Source: Phaeodactylum tricornutum CCAP 1055/1 (lineage: Eukaryota > Bacillariophyta > Bacillariophyceae > Surirellales > Neidiaceae). From it: 64,000 nucleotides of DNA. Under the pieces are notes generated by a model. It ran no database searches and was not told the DNA's origin. It saw only the letters and a list, made by a program, of their open reading frames with translations. Made by a program: the position numbers and the translations under genes. Shown here one piece after another: positions 9,301-21,761 of this stretch. Location: positions 868,001-932,000 of the forward strand of contig NC_011672.1 of assembly GCF_000150955.2 (NCBI RefSeq), in the 5' to 3' direction. How positions within the stretch are numbered: the first letter of the stretch is position 1; each line of letters opens with the position of its first letter.

Positions 9301-12300
9301 ATATGGTGCGAAGATACTCAGGACTCGATTACCTGGCTGCAATCGCTCCGATAAAGGGCGAACATTTGATTCGTTTAAAGGCACTAACTTGTTATCGCCT
9401 TGGCTTGAATGTACCGACAAAGTGAGTGGAGTTCCCACTGAGTCCTCGAGTCTCAGCTTGTACATTGCTTTGATCTGTTTTCCTACTCGATTAGTCCCCG
9501 AGGACTGTTCTGGCACGGCTGAAAAAACAAGTACAGAATGGCTCCATTGCGGAAACTGCTTGCTCGGTCCTCCGTCTTTTTCGATGATCAGAATCCGGAT
9601 ATCAAAGAAGTCGTAAGGACCAACGCCAGTCCAACCAGCGAATTCGCCACATTTCAAAATACCAAGGTCTACCCATAAATTTGATGGTGGCGGTCCTTCC
9701 TCTAGCGATTGAGGTCTCGGTCGGGCCTGGACACAAATTGGCACGGGCAGATGGTTCCGGAACACAACTTCTGGTCTTATTAAGACCATTCTTTGCTCTG
9801 GAACGTCCATCACAGTTTTTCTTCGCTGGTACGCCGTCGCTGAAAGTGAAATCGATCCGATTCTAAGAGAGCACCCATTTAAGTACTGAGGGACATCATT
9901 GAACACTTTGCTTGGAAGCATCAAGGATGCCACGCGGAGATGGATCTCGTCGACGACCCCCTTCTCAAGTGAAGAACGTGTATACGGCTTTGGCAGTCGC
10001 ATTAGGCCTTCGTATGGTCGGCTGCTAGGAACCGTGCTTAAGTCACTCTCGAGACAGCCGCTCACGGAAAGAACTGAGAAACAGCAGGAGCTCTCATGAA
10101 CATACGGGACAAGGTCAACAGGGACAGGTACTGTCCTTCCCGCAGCAGAACCAAATATTTTGCTTTGTAAGCCTGGCACTAGAGACCGCCACAGCAGCGT
10201 CGAACTGTCACGATCTCGGGCCTCACAGATGATATCAGTTATCGACAAATTTTTTACAACAAGGGGAGATTCAACAGACACTACTTTCACTCCACCCTGG
10301 AGAGCAACGCGCACAATAACGCATCCAAGAGGCCTCGACCGATCCAGCCTTCCATCGGCTTCCCGCGATTCGATTCTGCGGTCGAGATGGTATTTGTTGA
10401 GGCCGACAGTGTCTACTGGAATCTTTGTTGTAGATTTGAAATAGAAACTCGAAGTTTTGGAAACACCACTGGTATGGGATGTGTTCTGATGTTCTCTCCC
10501 GCAGACATCTTCATCGCATCCAAGCTCAAGAAAAATAAAAGCTCTATGAGGATCGCAGGATTGTGACCGAGTTCTCTTGAGCGACAACGGTGCTTCCGAG
10601 CCGTCAGGTAAAATACATTTTGGTGCTTTCTCTCCACGGAACACGCGCTCAGGGTCAAGAACCTCATGGAAACGGATGGTCTAAGAGGGTGGAATGCATC
10701 AGTTGCAGGTGCAAAAGAAAGTGTGGCAATCTCAAATTTAAAAACTACGTACCAGGCCTGACTCATTCCGTACCCAATGGGGTGCCACTCCCCTGGATGC
10801 ATCTACTTGGTCCTTTCGTATGTAGTCCCATACGTTTTCAATCAGGGCACCAGTTATATTGATGTTCAGCGGAGTGATGTCGGAGCCCAGCAAGGTTATA
10901 GACGCGTGCTTCTTTATCTTTTTCGCTTGCGATATCTTGTCTTGAGGATAGCCAAAGTGACTTACCCATTTCCGAGGTTGATCTGACGGCAAGCATTTTC
11001 TCGCATCGGTGCAGTGGAGCTCGTTTGTTGGCAAATATGCGCCCTGAACAGAACTTTCGGAGGAGTGAAGCAAGAGCAGATAACAAAAGTCGATATCACT
11101 TTGTAGCATCTCAGACGAATTAGTAACTCCTTGTCCAGAAGCTGAGATCCCCCCACGAAACGGTGACCGCAGGAGTCTTCCAATTTCTTGAAGTCTCCCT
11201 CCACCAGGACTATAGACGCTAGTGACAAAGCCGTCTTCAGTTGTGTAGTCGGATGCTGTAGCAGCGTGCTTACTAGGCAATAAAGTTGTCGGGCAACATA
11301 AATCCATTCCCCCGAAAATACTGACTTTCCAAGGCTCAATAAATGGTTCCCAAGCTACCAAGCGGCGGTTATGGTAATGAGCTGAAACTTCAAACATCGA
11401 CCATGCTCCGAAAACGAAGTTCTGTCCTATTTTATCTGTCTGTTCGACATCCTGGAAAGTGCCACTTACAGGGAGATTTACTAGCTCTGTTGCACTCGAC
11501 ACCCCAGCGCAACCAAACGCGACACGCATCACTTCGAGTTTGATGATCGGGGACTCTGTCAATCGCGTTGCACCACCTGGGACGCACGTGAGTTGTATCC
11601 CTTCTCCACGAATCGAAGCAACCGATAGACCTTTCAGTAGCGCATCGACAATCGCATTGCAGCCAGAATCATTTGAATTTTCCTCAGAGAGCCTTTTGGG
11701 CCCAGAATTTTTGCTCAAAGCTTCAATTATGGGCCAAACGGTGAATTGAAATGCATCAGTCATGCCGCCAGAACTTTGCGCGATGTAAAGCAAAATGTCA
11801 ACGAACTCAAATTTCATTTCGAATGCGTTCGAAAATGAAAACGTCTGAACAGACAATCGACCAGCACGTGACCACGCACCGGTTAATTGATGTAGAAGGC
11901 GAAAACTGAACTCATTTGAAATGCGTTGCTCACCCCATTGAGGCGGTGTAACAGAGAACTGGAGAACGTCAGTCTCTTCACCTTTATCTATACTTTTTAT
12001 TGTCGTCCGGAGAACCTGGAACTGGTGCACCTCAGCTTCCAAATTTGCGGTAACAACGCTCGAAACTTGCTTCGTACTTGATTTTCCAGCAGTCAAGAAA
12101 CCTTCAACACGCTGTTTCAGTTCAATTTCATCGAGAAACCTTTCAACCAAATGATCGGAGGACACAATCTCCAGTTGAAGCTCTATGTCAGCCCTCTGCC
12201 TCAACACGACAACGCCGATGCTTGTTCTGGGCGTCTCTCGAATAGCCTTGAGTATGTCTTGTGAGGACAGAAAGCATTCAAAAATATCCGATACAACCGT

Positions 12301-15300
12301 CACCGAATAGATTCCCACTGCTGTTGAAAGCGATCTCAATCCATGTCTTGAGGAACTAGATTCAGGCGATCGTAGTTTCCTCTCGCTCAGCGAAGGAATC
12401 GAAATCACAAATGATTTGATCGATTGGACGAGGCTCGGAAGAAAAAGCAAATGAACTGTTCCAATACTAAAATCGATCTCAAAGTACTTTTTGCCATCTG
12501 CTTCAGAGTTCTCGATTCTCATCATAAAGAAGCTGGGAAAGTGATTAATCGTACTTTCAATTCGAGATTTAAGCTGTCTTTCGGCTCGACTTCCGTACAG
12601 AGCTCTCATACCAGGTGGAGAGGACATATCGTCAATGCAAAGTGTCTTTAAACCACACGCAAAGCGTTTGGCCTTGCCTCTCTTCTGCCAACTAGCACAA
12701 AGGTAGTCTAGCGAAAGAGCGAGAATTCTGGAATCGGCATGAGAGCTAAGTAATCGAGTCTCTGGATACAAGGATATGATCAAAGTTTCGCAAGTCAGAT
12801 CAAGGTAAAGGCGTCCGATTTGATCTTCCGATCCAGGCCTAGACACCAATTGCTGTGACCGTCGAATAGTTGCTGAACATCTAGCTAAATCTTCCAATGC
12901 CGAATGTAGGAGTCCAAGTCTCGAAGGCGAGATGTTTATCCGGGTGGACGACAGCGCGACTGCGATAGAAATAGGCAGTTTGTCTTGAAAGTAGTCGACC
13001 TTCCACGTAATTCGCCCAGTGGGTGTACTAAGGGTAGTCTGGTCGCTCCAAGGAGAATCTTTCGGTAGCGTGAAGGGAGCGAACTGCATAGCTTTGGGGA
13101 AAGCAACCAGGTCTATGTGTATCGATATGGGTTCAAGGACGGGAAGTTCCTCAGTTACGACAGAAATGGAGAAGTCTGCGATAGTGAATTTAACTTCAAC
13201 TCCAAACTTCCCTTCACGACATTTTGTGGTACTAGGTTGAAGCGAACAGTTTAACTTCGCTGTAGCCATCAATACCATCTGGTTTTCTCTGCCAGTTTCA
13301 AGAAAAGCCCCCGAGCTTTCGAGAGTCATCAAAAATTTCTTCATCGAGACATCAACGCGCCAACGCACCGGTACCGAAGAGAGCAAACTAGAATCACCGG
13401 AGTCCACTGTGTGAAGCGAGGGACGTCCCACGGTGGGACACTTTCCAAACGCCTTTGTCGCGAAGGAGATTGATTTCGACAGTCGAAAAAGGGTGGAGAA
13501 GGACAGATGGGACTCCATGGAATCCATTCGTAAACCAAGGTGAATGTTGATTTCGTCGAGGCTAGAATGAAGGGCCATGGTGGATGACTGACCTACCACC
13601 CAACCACCCTGTTCTCCTCTAGGAACGATTTGCTGTCGAAGCCGCAATCTCAGTAAAGGATTGTAGAGATCTTGTTTCGCAACCAATTCATTCCCGACTC
13701 CACTATCTAGATCCTCTATGCTTAAAACCTGAAAGTTGCCAAGGCGTATGTCTAGCTGACTCCGATCTTGAAACTGCCGCCCGAAGCTAGCACCGCTAAA
13801 GTTTATATCCACTTCGGTCAATGCAGTGGCAGCAGCAAAATGCCCTTCCTCGTCCTCAAAGACGAGCCTCAGCGAAGAAATCCGAAGGCCTACATCAAAA
13901 TATCCATCAAGCATTCGTTCTTGAGTCTTGGGCATTTTACGGTATACTTCAGTACTTGTAACTCGAAAAACTGAAGATAACGATGACATCTGTTGCTGGA
14001 TCAAACGCAAGGAGTTGGTGTGACCTTTCAGCTCAATATCGCCGAAAGCTATCCGAATCTTGTCCATCTTTGACGACTTTCCAGACATCGCCTGTCTCTT
14101 TCTTTGCAGACAGACCGCCCCGCTTAAAAATTTGTTTTCCATCGATAGTGAAGAGATGAACTGAGGGAATAGCGACGGAAGAAGCTTCGAAGAAGTCTCA
14201 CTGCTGGATCCGCCAACGATGAAGCACCGGTCCAGAGCTGGGTCCACATCGTTTTCATGAATTGCACTTACATTGTCGAGGCTAAAAGAATACCTCGAAG
14301 CAATAGCGCTTTGCCTCCGAACGAGGTTACTGTTGGCGATCTTGACAGCAAAGGTATTGGACGATTCAAGCGAACCGTCAGTACCTGAATTAACAACGAA
14401 CCGAATTGAAACACAACGCAACGTCAACCAGATCTGAAGAAGATCACGATTTAGTCCACGAACAAGAGTGTGTTCAAGGTTTGCATCAGTATCGGCGAAA
14501 GTAGGCTGCTTCCGAGTTTGTAGTAAGGCTGATGCTACCTCAATCGATCTTGACACGCGCCCGGAACGATTGCTCTTCAGTGGCGTTCCTTCGTTCTCGT
14601 CGCTGGATGAGATTTTAATTTGGTACAAAAGATCTTTATGTGCATCACGCAGAGCTTGCAACTCTGCTGTAGCTCTCCCAAGTTCGAGACGGAGCGCCTT
14701 GCGCATCGTCAAGCTCCGTTTCACTTCATCAACTGACACAAAACTGCCAACGCTAGATGAGACACCCGTGCCATATATTTTGTCTTTCAAACGATGGACA
14801 TTGGAAACTGCCTGGATTATATCTGTTTGTACGTTTTCGGAAAGTGTCAACAAGTGGCTCAATGAATAGGCAGAATGAAAGGAGTAATCATCCTCTTCTT
14901 CATCGAGACCACCTGACTCATCAGCCTCTTCTAACATAGCAAGGTTCTCAGCACTTAAGTAAATGTTCCCGTTTCCTTGGTTCGTGAGGCGACGCCTCGC
15001 CAACGAACTTTCGGATAGTGAAGATACGTCAGAAACAGATCTCGGGCGTCGACGTCGGCTTCGAACACTTTTTGTAACAGACTTGACACCTTCATCCAGT
15101 AAGTTCGTAGTTTCTGACACCCAATGCTCTTTGAAGAGAGCATCTGCATCGGGGGAATTAAATGACTCGCTCTCCAATGCATCGAAGAAACCATTTTCAT
15201 CAAAGTCATCATCAGAAACATCTACTTCTGACAGAAGGTTGGGTAGAATGGACTCTACTCCCAAGTTCGATGTCAGCAATAGAGTTTTTGATACCTTAGT

Positions 15301-18117
15301 GGACAAAACCAATTTCCAGACATTGAAAAAGCGTCCTAGAGCAAACACAATCGGCTCTGAAAGATCTACAGAAATATCCTCCATATCGCAGAATAGCTTT
15401 AGGCGGCATAATGTATGGTCGGCGGGAATGATTGATTTGTGGATTGCCGCACGCATGTCGACCGGATGACATATCCTGTGCACATCTCGCGAAGTCCCAC
15501 CTAAGACAACAGTCCCAGTGACGAGACGCATTTCGAAAACATCGTAAAATATTGCTTCCATTTGACCCCGATATTGGTGCCGGTAGGACCGATCGCTGTC
15601 GGCGCTAGCGATTGAAGTGACTTTCGTTGAAAATGGCAACCTTGTCGGGTTGATAAGGTTCAGATTGTCGTCTGCGCGATCCATATTTTCCGTGAATCCT
15701 AAACGTACGTAGTCTGTCCTCGTTGGCGATGTCGGAAGCTCTATGGCTGCTGTAGAAAGCCGTGGAGGAGTTTTGAAGGAAGCGACATCGCGTGAAATGA
15801 GCGGATTTCTCTGCTGATAGGAAAATCGGCGATCCTTCGAAAGCATTCGGTCATCCATCTCAGCAAAAGTGGACAAGTTACTGGATCCAAAAGAGGCGAG
15901 CCTCTCAGTTCTTACGTATGCTTGTCCTAAATCAAACACAAGTTCACAGCCTTTTCCATCGGAAACCCGGATGATCGGACATTCAATTTCAAGATTTATA
16001 TCAATGTTTCGATGCTGATTCACTGCTGTCCGTGCTTTTGCCACGAGGCTTAGCCGATCTGAGGCCCAAGAATTGATGTTAGCCATGCTTAGCTCGGACC
16101 AGAACGTTGCCATTTGCTGAAGCTGAGGGACAGGCTGCATCAGGCGCTTGAAGCAAGGTAACCAAATATCCTCGGGCGAAAAGTGAGCCTCGGTACACTC
16201 TATCCTTGCTTGAACTTCGATATGAGATTCATCAGAGTCTTCGGCGTTCTTCCTGACTACCAAGGAAAATACTGGTCCAACAGAGCCGTCGAGACGTTTT
16301 GAATCAAACAAGCCAATTCCTGGTTTGTGTATTCGTTTTACCAAAATATTTTCGCGCCGCGTCGAGCTCACTTCTGAGACGATAAAGTCAAGGAGCGACA
16401 TATTAGATATGATAGTCTCGAAGTCCTGCAGTAGAGAAAGTCGGCCGTCCAACACTGTAAAAGAAATTTCAAGAAAACATTCCTGTATTCTACGCAATGG
16501 TTCAAGGTCAATTGTTGAACTCACTGGTGAATACAACAGCGTTCGGCCGTTTTCAATTCTTATCTCAGAAGATAGAGCGACACAAAATTTGCCACTGGAA
16601 GCATCTGACCAATTTTTTTCCGAAGTGCTCCTTTGTTGCCAATACGAAAGCAATCGTTCGTATTCCTCCTCCGCTTCGTCATCTCCACTGACTAAAGTAG
16701 ACATTGTCCGTCTAAACCAATTTGTTCTTCCATTTGTAGCTTGTCCGCTGTTCTTCAATCCCATCCGCTTGCTGACAAGCAGACGGAAAAGCAAAATATC
16801 GTGCACATCCAAATCACCAAGAACCCCGTTGTCGAGGTCCTCTAGTTCCTGAGACTCCGTGGCACTGAGAGGTGCTAGAGAAAGTTCAGTAGCAAGTGAG
16901 CTACGCTCTATAGGAGTGTATGGCATTGCTATTTCGACTCGCAACATCCGTTCATAGAGGTAGCAGTATCTCTTCCGCTGTTCAAACCTTCGACGGAAAC
17001 GTCCCCAAGACCAACGCAGTCTATTTTCTCGTATTTCATACCGAACGACCGCAACCGCGTACTGCCACCAGGCTTTTGGATCTTCTGTGACTGGGCTTGA
17101 CGGACGGAAACGCCGATAGTGCTTCTTCCGGTAATTGTGCTCTTTGAGGTCGTGGATAAGACGGATTATTTGATAGATTTGAAAGTCGCGTAAGCCCAAC
17201 GTTAGTTCCGGAACTTCAATGATCACTTCCAGTGCGGGGCGCGTTTCAAAATCTCTGGGGTCAGTGGAAAATGATAAATGTACAGACGCGTCAATGGGAA
17301 CTATCAGGTACGTGTGTTTCGGAGCGTTCAGAGGGTTGCTCGCCTGGAGCGTTGGCATTCGTCGGGCAACGGAGCGATCCAAAGCTCGGCATATTTGATC
17401 AGTTGGCAGGTGGCCTAGAAACGTCTGCTCAACTGGCAATCCATTCCTAGGCTTTTCAACAGGATTCCAGTAGATTCCGACGTGATTCACCTGAACAACT
17501 TTCCGAATTGCCTCCTCGCTTGATGGCGTAACATCTTGCTGCAAATGCAAACTTTCGCAAACCATGCCACAAGAAAATGCATGATTGGAATCTTCGTAGC
17601 GAATATGCACATTTCGAATATGGACCTGGAGACTTTCCGCGAGCTGTTGAAGAAGCCCCTCTCGCAAGCGCCGTTTCAATGTTTCGGCAAAGGTGCTCTT
17701 GTCCGTGTCTCTTTGTAAGCCCGCCTTGAGTATTTTTTGGCGCTGAGCAATTCGGTCTGCAGCGATTGCCATGTCGTCAAAATCAAAAAAGGATTTAGCC
17801 AAACAATGGACTCCGTCTATTAATACTACAACCTCGGCGGCTTCGTTTCGTTGGCCCGAGCTTCGCATCGTACCGCTACTAAAACTGAGCTGACTCCATG
17901 GAATTGTAATTTCTAGACGTGAAATGTGAAGCTGCTGTATTCTAACGGGAATACCTTTCTGCGCTAGCAAAGGATTTATCTGGTCGATATTGACGTGAAG
18001 ATCCTGAAGACTGACCAAACCAGACCAGACTCCCATAGTAAGGGTTTCATTATTTTCGACGTCGAAGTACTTGGCAAGAAACCGTTGCAGTATCTTCCCG
18101 GCTAGACGTTCCAGCAT
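6304..18117 (-). CDS. VPS13: VPS13-family bridge-like lipid transfer protein, two exons
   Basis: The joined product is about 3,913 aa, within the usual size of VPS13. Exon 1 is 18117-10753 (2,455 codons) and exon 2 is 10680-6304. The 72-bp intron (10752-10681) reads GTACGT...CTTAG and joins in phase 0, giving NESGL-TIRFHEV, a typical VPS13 'N.SGL' segment. The N-terminus (MLERLAGKILQRFLAKYF, then GVWSGLVSLQDLHV) is a chorein domain. The start of exon 2 carries the VAB-type beta repeats (APYWIVDSSGLDLEF, YSILNELGRDIEI). Near the C-terminus comes an ATG2-like helical segment with WRVFDLVVGLAKP, and last a PH-like domain. VPS13 forms a hydrophobic groove moving bulk phospholipid at membrane contact sites. 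Exon 1 is a single uninterrupted frame of 7.4 kb. The gene is divergent from the one starting at 18681. Confidence is high for family and good for the intron. Confidence 0.93.
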
Positions 18118-18680
18118 CGTTAAGAGCTAATTCACGCTGAGTCTTAAGGGGAGTCAACTTTGCGAGCAATACAGGTCTTACAGTCTTTGCGCCCTCTTCA
18201 CACATTGGTCACCTTTTGACAGCCATCAGATAGCAAGGAGAGAAATTTTGCGTTTGTGAGAAGGCTCTCTCATAGCGTGAAGGAGACGCACACTCATTTC
18301 GATTTGGGCAGTATTATCGTATACATGTCATCTTGAATATATTTACCAAATTAACATCTTCTACGACACAGAGAGAGAGAAAGATTCCCAGTCAGTTACT
18401 TACATTACATTAATTCGCCGCCGGGCCTTGCAGTGAGAGGAGGGTTAGGGTGCCACCGCTTTTTCGTGACTGTCATTCCTCACCGTCAAAACAGTCGCAG
18501 TTGCGTCTGTTCTCGTCCCGAGGCTAAATAAACCGACAATCGCAATGCCGTGCCGTGCCGTGCCCATTCCACTGTGTCAATGCATTCATTGTAAATACGT
18601 CCAGAAGGCTCCAATTGTAATAGACAGAGAAACACCAAATCAGCAGACGGTCAGCTCACTAGTGCTGGAGCCAAGCCTAA
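18118..18680. other. Divergent intergenic region (VPS13 and 18681 gene)
   Basis: This 563-bp gap separates two head-to-head genes and should contain both promoters. A short GA-rich run (GAGAGAGAGAAAG near 18370) and a GTGCCGTGCCGTGCC triplicate near 18546 are visible. No gene is supported. Confidence 0.5.
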
Positions 18681-19898
18681 ATGTATAGTTCTCGCTCCGT
18701 AAATTGTCTGCGGCACAGGCAGATTTTGTCGAAAGGAAACTGTGCTACCCCGCAACGATCGACAAATACGTTTTTTCAAAACTTCCAGCAAAAGCTACCG
18801 GTGGTCAGCCACAGATCTGCATTCTACCAATTTCGCTACCTCTCTTCCGCTGCGGCAAACATGTCTAAAGATGTCGCGTTTGCTGCGGCAGGTGCTACAA
18901 AGAAAACAACAAGTGATAGTTCGAATATATTCATTGACAATATTGGGACTATTTTCCTCTCCGCGATTGGCTTAATTGTTGCCTCCTTGGTAAGGTCTTC
19001 GTACGGGACATCAAATAAGAACAAGGTTCGGGATGCTATCGAGGAAGAAGCAGCAATTGATCCCCTGGAAATGGATGACTTGCGCATCGCCAACTCCGAA
19101 CTGAACCTATCCGTATTTTCCAAAGTGTCGAATGACTTGTTTGACGTTTTTCCTGACGGCCAAGCGACGTATCATGATTTGGTATATCAGGTTCGCCAAT
19201 CGCTACAACATCAGGTGGATGCGAACGATAAGTTGGGCATGGTAGGCACGATCGAGTTTGGGCATATTTTGGATAGAGTGACTTTGGGAGCTCTACGGAA
19301 GCACCAGCAATCAACGGATGAACCGCAACCCCTCCTTTTCTGGTTGACGGCCCTATCTCTGGCTCTGAACGCTCCTGTTCCGGACCGCATCCAAATGCTA
19401 TTCAAAATCGCTCACCAGCAACACGAAGTAGTGACAATTGACGAAGTTCGCAGGATGGTTGGGTATCTACAAGATACTTGCCAATTAGTTCCAGAAGCAC
19501 AGATTATTGCCACGGACAAGAAATATCCGACACAGCAATATCGCTGCGGGACGCCTCACGAAATAGTCAGCTGGGAAGGAGCGACGGATGAAGAGTGGAT
19601 GTCGACGGGTTTGCAGCAATTTTACGATCCAAGTCTGTGTGCGCTTGGGGAGAGTGCTACCACAAAAAAAAATTTGTATAACTGTAAGTATATATTTCTG
19701 TTTCGAGGAGAGATTTGTGTAGAAAGACACTTCCAGAAATCTTTTGGTACACTTGAGAATATTCGGCAAAATCGATCAATCTGTGGGTTCATCGAAACCA
19801 TACCCAAACTGGACGACACCAAAACGACCATTGACCATCCAGTTTTCATCCATTTTGGAGGCGCGCTCTACTTGATTGGCATCCATGCCGCATCCTAG
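18681..19898 (+). CDS. Mitochondrial-type single-pass protein with divergent EF-hand-like region; 3' end uncertain
   Basis: The frame encodes 405 aa. The start gives an Arg/Ser/Gln-rich, acid-free leader of about 60 residues ending RYLSSAAANM, typical of a mitochondrial presequence. One hydrophobic segment follows (about residues 84-103, NIGTIFLSAIGLIVASLV). The middle (about 140-290) is helical, and the pattern LFWLTALSLALNAPVPDRIQMLF then VVTIDEVRRMVGYL recalls a degenerate EF-hand module, though calcium ligands are not convincing. I do not recognise the family. The last 70 residues look artificial: from 19776 they are antisense to the ARMT1 gene. A strong donor (CT|GTAAGTATAT, intron from 19684) precedes them; the nearby acceptors ending at 19722 and 19736 would each create a TAA at the junction, ending the protein after KKNLYN. 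The true stop may therefore be near 19,690-19,740. Confidence 0.65.
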   Translation: MYSSRSVNCLRHRQILSKGNCATPQRSTNTFFQNFQQKLPVVSHRSAFYQFRYLSSAAANMSKDVAFAAAGATKKTTSDSSNIFIDNIGTIFLSAIGLIVASLVRSSYGTSNKNKVRDAIEEEAAIDPLEMDDLRIANSELNLSVFSKVSNDLFDVFPDGQATYHDLVYQVRQSLQHQVDANDKLGMVGTIEFGHILDRVTLGALRKHQQSTDEPQPLLFWLTALSLALNAPVPDRIQMLFKIAHQQHEVVTIDEVRRMVGYLQDTCQLVPEAQIIATDKKYPTQQYRCGTPHEIVSWEGATDEEWMSTGLQQFYDPSLCALGESATTKKNLYNCKYIFLFRGEICVERHFQKSFGTLENIRQNRSICGFIETIPKLDDTKTTIDHPVFIHFGGALYLIGIHAAS

Positions 19899-21251
19899 CT
19901 CAGCCTTCAGAGTTCGTAGCGCGCACACCGGGCAGGGAAAGTAAGCCCCGACAACCTCCTCGAATGGTGCGGTATAATGCCAACGACGGTCACCCAGAAG
20001 ACGTCGATAGTTGGCGTCACCCTTGACAAAGGCTAATTCACACCGCGAGGACATGTCTGCTCGAAGATGTGCAGAAATTTCCCACATGGCAGCACCCTGA
20101 ACCCAAAAGCTATTCTCGCTACATTTCCATTGACCTGTACTTAGAAACTTGTGCCACACGAGACCAGCTTTGTGAGCATTCGGGAATTTATCCATATCAA
20201 TATTAACATAGTGTTCAACTGTCTGGAGGAGGTCCTTTTCGAGCGCGTCCGACACAAAGGTTGGATGAGATTTGAGTTGAAAAGTGACGGTTTTCGCAAT
20301 ACCGGACTCCACCAAGTGCTGTGCCAATGCCAAATCTGTGACGAGCTCAAAGCCGGCGTTATCCACAATAATATCCACCATACCGCCCCCTTTGGATCGT
20401 AGCTTGTCACAGTGGGCTGCCAAAACTTCCGTATCGTCGTGCAAAAGATTTTCGGTGGCAGCGTCCAGGATCTCAGAAAAGACATCTTGATCTGCTGTAG
20501 ACGCATCCGCTGGCCATAGGCTCAAGTCCATTTTGTTGCCCCACAAGGCAATAGATACCGCAATTTCGATGCCCGCAGCATTCTTGGGGAGATCCGGAAT
20601 CTTTGCCAGCATAGCTTCCGCTGACGTTACAGAAGACGACAGGCCCGCATCTTTCTGTGAGGAAAATGGATCATACATATACCCCGGGGACTCTGGATTC
20701 CAATAGTCCAAGCACTGCATCAATTTTCGATAAACATAGAACTCTGTGACCATCCAGGGAGCGGACAACCACGTATCATCCTTTTCAACAAAAGGACTCA
20801 CAATATTCATCCACTCATTCCATTCTTGCTTGCGTTCTTCCGATGCGTCTTCCGATAGGGGATCCAAATACGTCAGCTTGGTGTCGGCGGCAGTCTGGAG
20901 CTCCAATCGCAATGCTTCGAAACGTTTTTTGACGTCAATGAAGGCAGGTTGTGACCAAATTTCCCGATTGTCGTCCCATGTGCGTTGTAGGATTTCGGCA
21001 TCAATCCGGCGGCTCATGGTATCATACGCCCATGTGCCTGGAGTGATCGAAAAGATCGGCTCCGGCAGGGAAAGCCGAGGCATAGGTTTGCTGTCGGTAC
21101 TGCTGATGGATGCCATTTTGAAATTTGACGAAGAGAGAAAACGTGATGATGGAATGAAAGCGAACGGCCAAGCAAGAGCAACGGAATAGAGTGTGTTGAC
21201 GATCAAAACCAAGGAAATATGAACGCAACGAATTCCAAGTATTGTGGGCAT
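19776..21251 (-). CDS. ARMT1 / DUF89 damage-control metal-dependent phosphatase
   Basis: This 491-aa protein belongs to the DUF89 family, subfamily III (ARMT1-like), cobalt- or nickel-dependent phosphatases acting on sugar phosphates such as fructose 1-phosphate; a carboxyl-methyltransferase role has also been proposed for the human member. Family landmarks are the ALWGNKMDLSLWP segment, LLHDDTEVL, and DIIVDNAGFELVTDLALA (the Asp-Asn metal-site motif), followed by FQLKSHPTFVSDAL. Length fits the family plus an extra leader: the first 45 residues hold a hydrophobic stretch (LVLIVNTLYSVALA) followed by WPFAFIP. The leader could be a signal peptide of a plastid or secretory precursor, but a Met at codon 46 (MASISSTDSK) would give a cytosolic protein. 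The 3' end overlaps the convergent frame at 18681-19898. Confidence 0.87.
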   Translation of the reverse strand: MPTILGIRCVHISLVLIVNTLYSVALAWPFAFIPSSRFLSSSNFKMASISSTDSKPMPRLSLPEPIFSITPGTWAYDTMSRRIDAEILQRTWDDNREIWSQPAFIDVKKRFEALRLELQTAADTKLTYLDPLSEDASEERKQEWNEWMNIVSPFVEKDDTWLSAPWMVTEFYVYRKLMQCLDYWNPESPGYMYDPFSSQKDAGLSSSVTSAEAMLAKIPDLPKNAAGIEIAVSIALWGNKMDLSLWPADASTADQDVFSEILDAATENLLHDDTEVLAAHCDKLRSKGGGMVDIIVDNAGFELVTDLALAQHLVESGIAKTVTFQLKSHPTFVSDALEKDLLQTVEHYVNIDMDKFPNAHKAGLVWHKFLSTGQWKCSENSFWVQGAAMWEISAHLRADMSSRCELAFVKGDANYRRLLGDRRWHYTAPFEEVVGAYFPCPVCALRTLKAELGCGMDANQVERASKMDENWMVNGRFGVVQFGYGFDEPTD

Positions 21252-21761
21252 TCTTGAGACAGCAGATGTACCCCTTTTCGTTCGTGAATGGAAAGAAGAG
21301 ACGTTGGCGACCCACGGCTTTGTTCCTTCCAGAATCTTCTAAACTTACTTTCCAACGACCGGCCAATTGCTGTACAGCGCTCGGTCGGGATAGAAGGCCA
21401 AACTCGTGTGGAAACATCTTCCATTGCGCAGTCATAGACTATGAGCGCAGACCTGAAATTGAAACGTCATTAAATAGGGTTGGGGTACCAAGCTGTAATA
21501 TTCTACACCGCAAGTGAAACCCATTTGGTAGGAACTTACTGTAACATAAAACTTCAAGATGGGTTACAGTTACATGATTATATGTTCACTTCTTCCAGGA
21601 AATGCACTCATACAATACGCCTTATGCTCCGAACTCAATGAATAAATCCCCTCTGGTTACAGCTACTCATAGTTCAGGCAGCCGGATTGGTTGTCGTACT
21701 GTCTGTCTTGGAGGCAATAGTGCTCACCCGCCCTTTTTGGAAAGTGGCTTGCTAGTTATAA

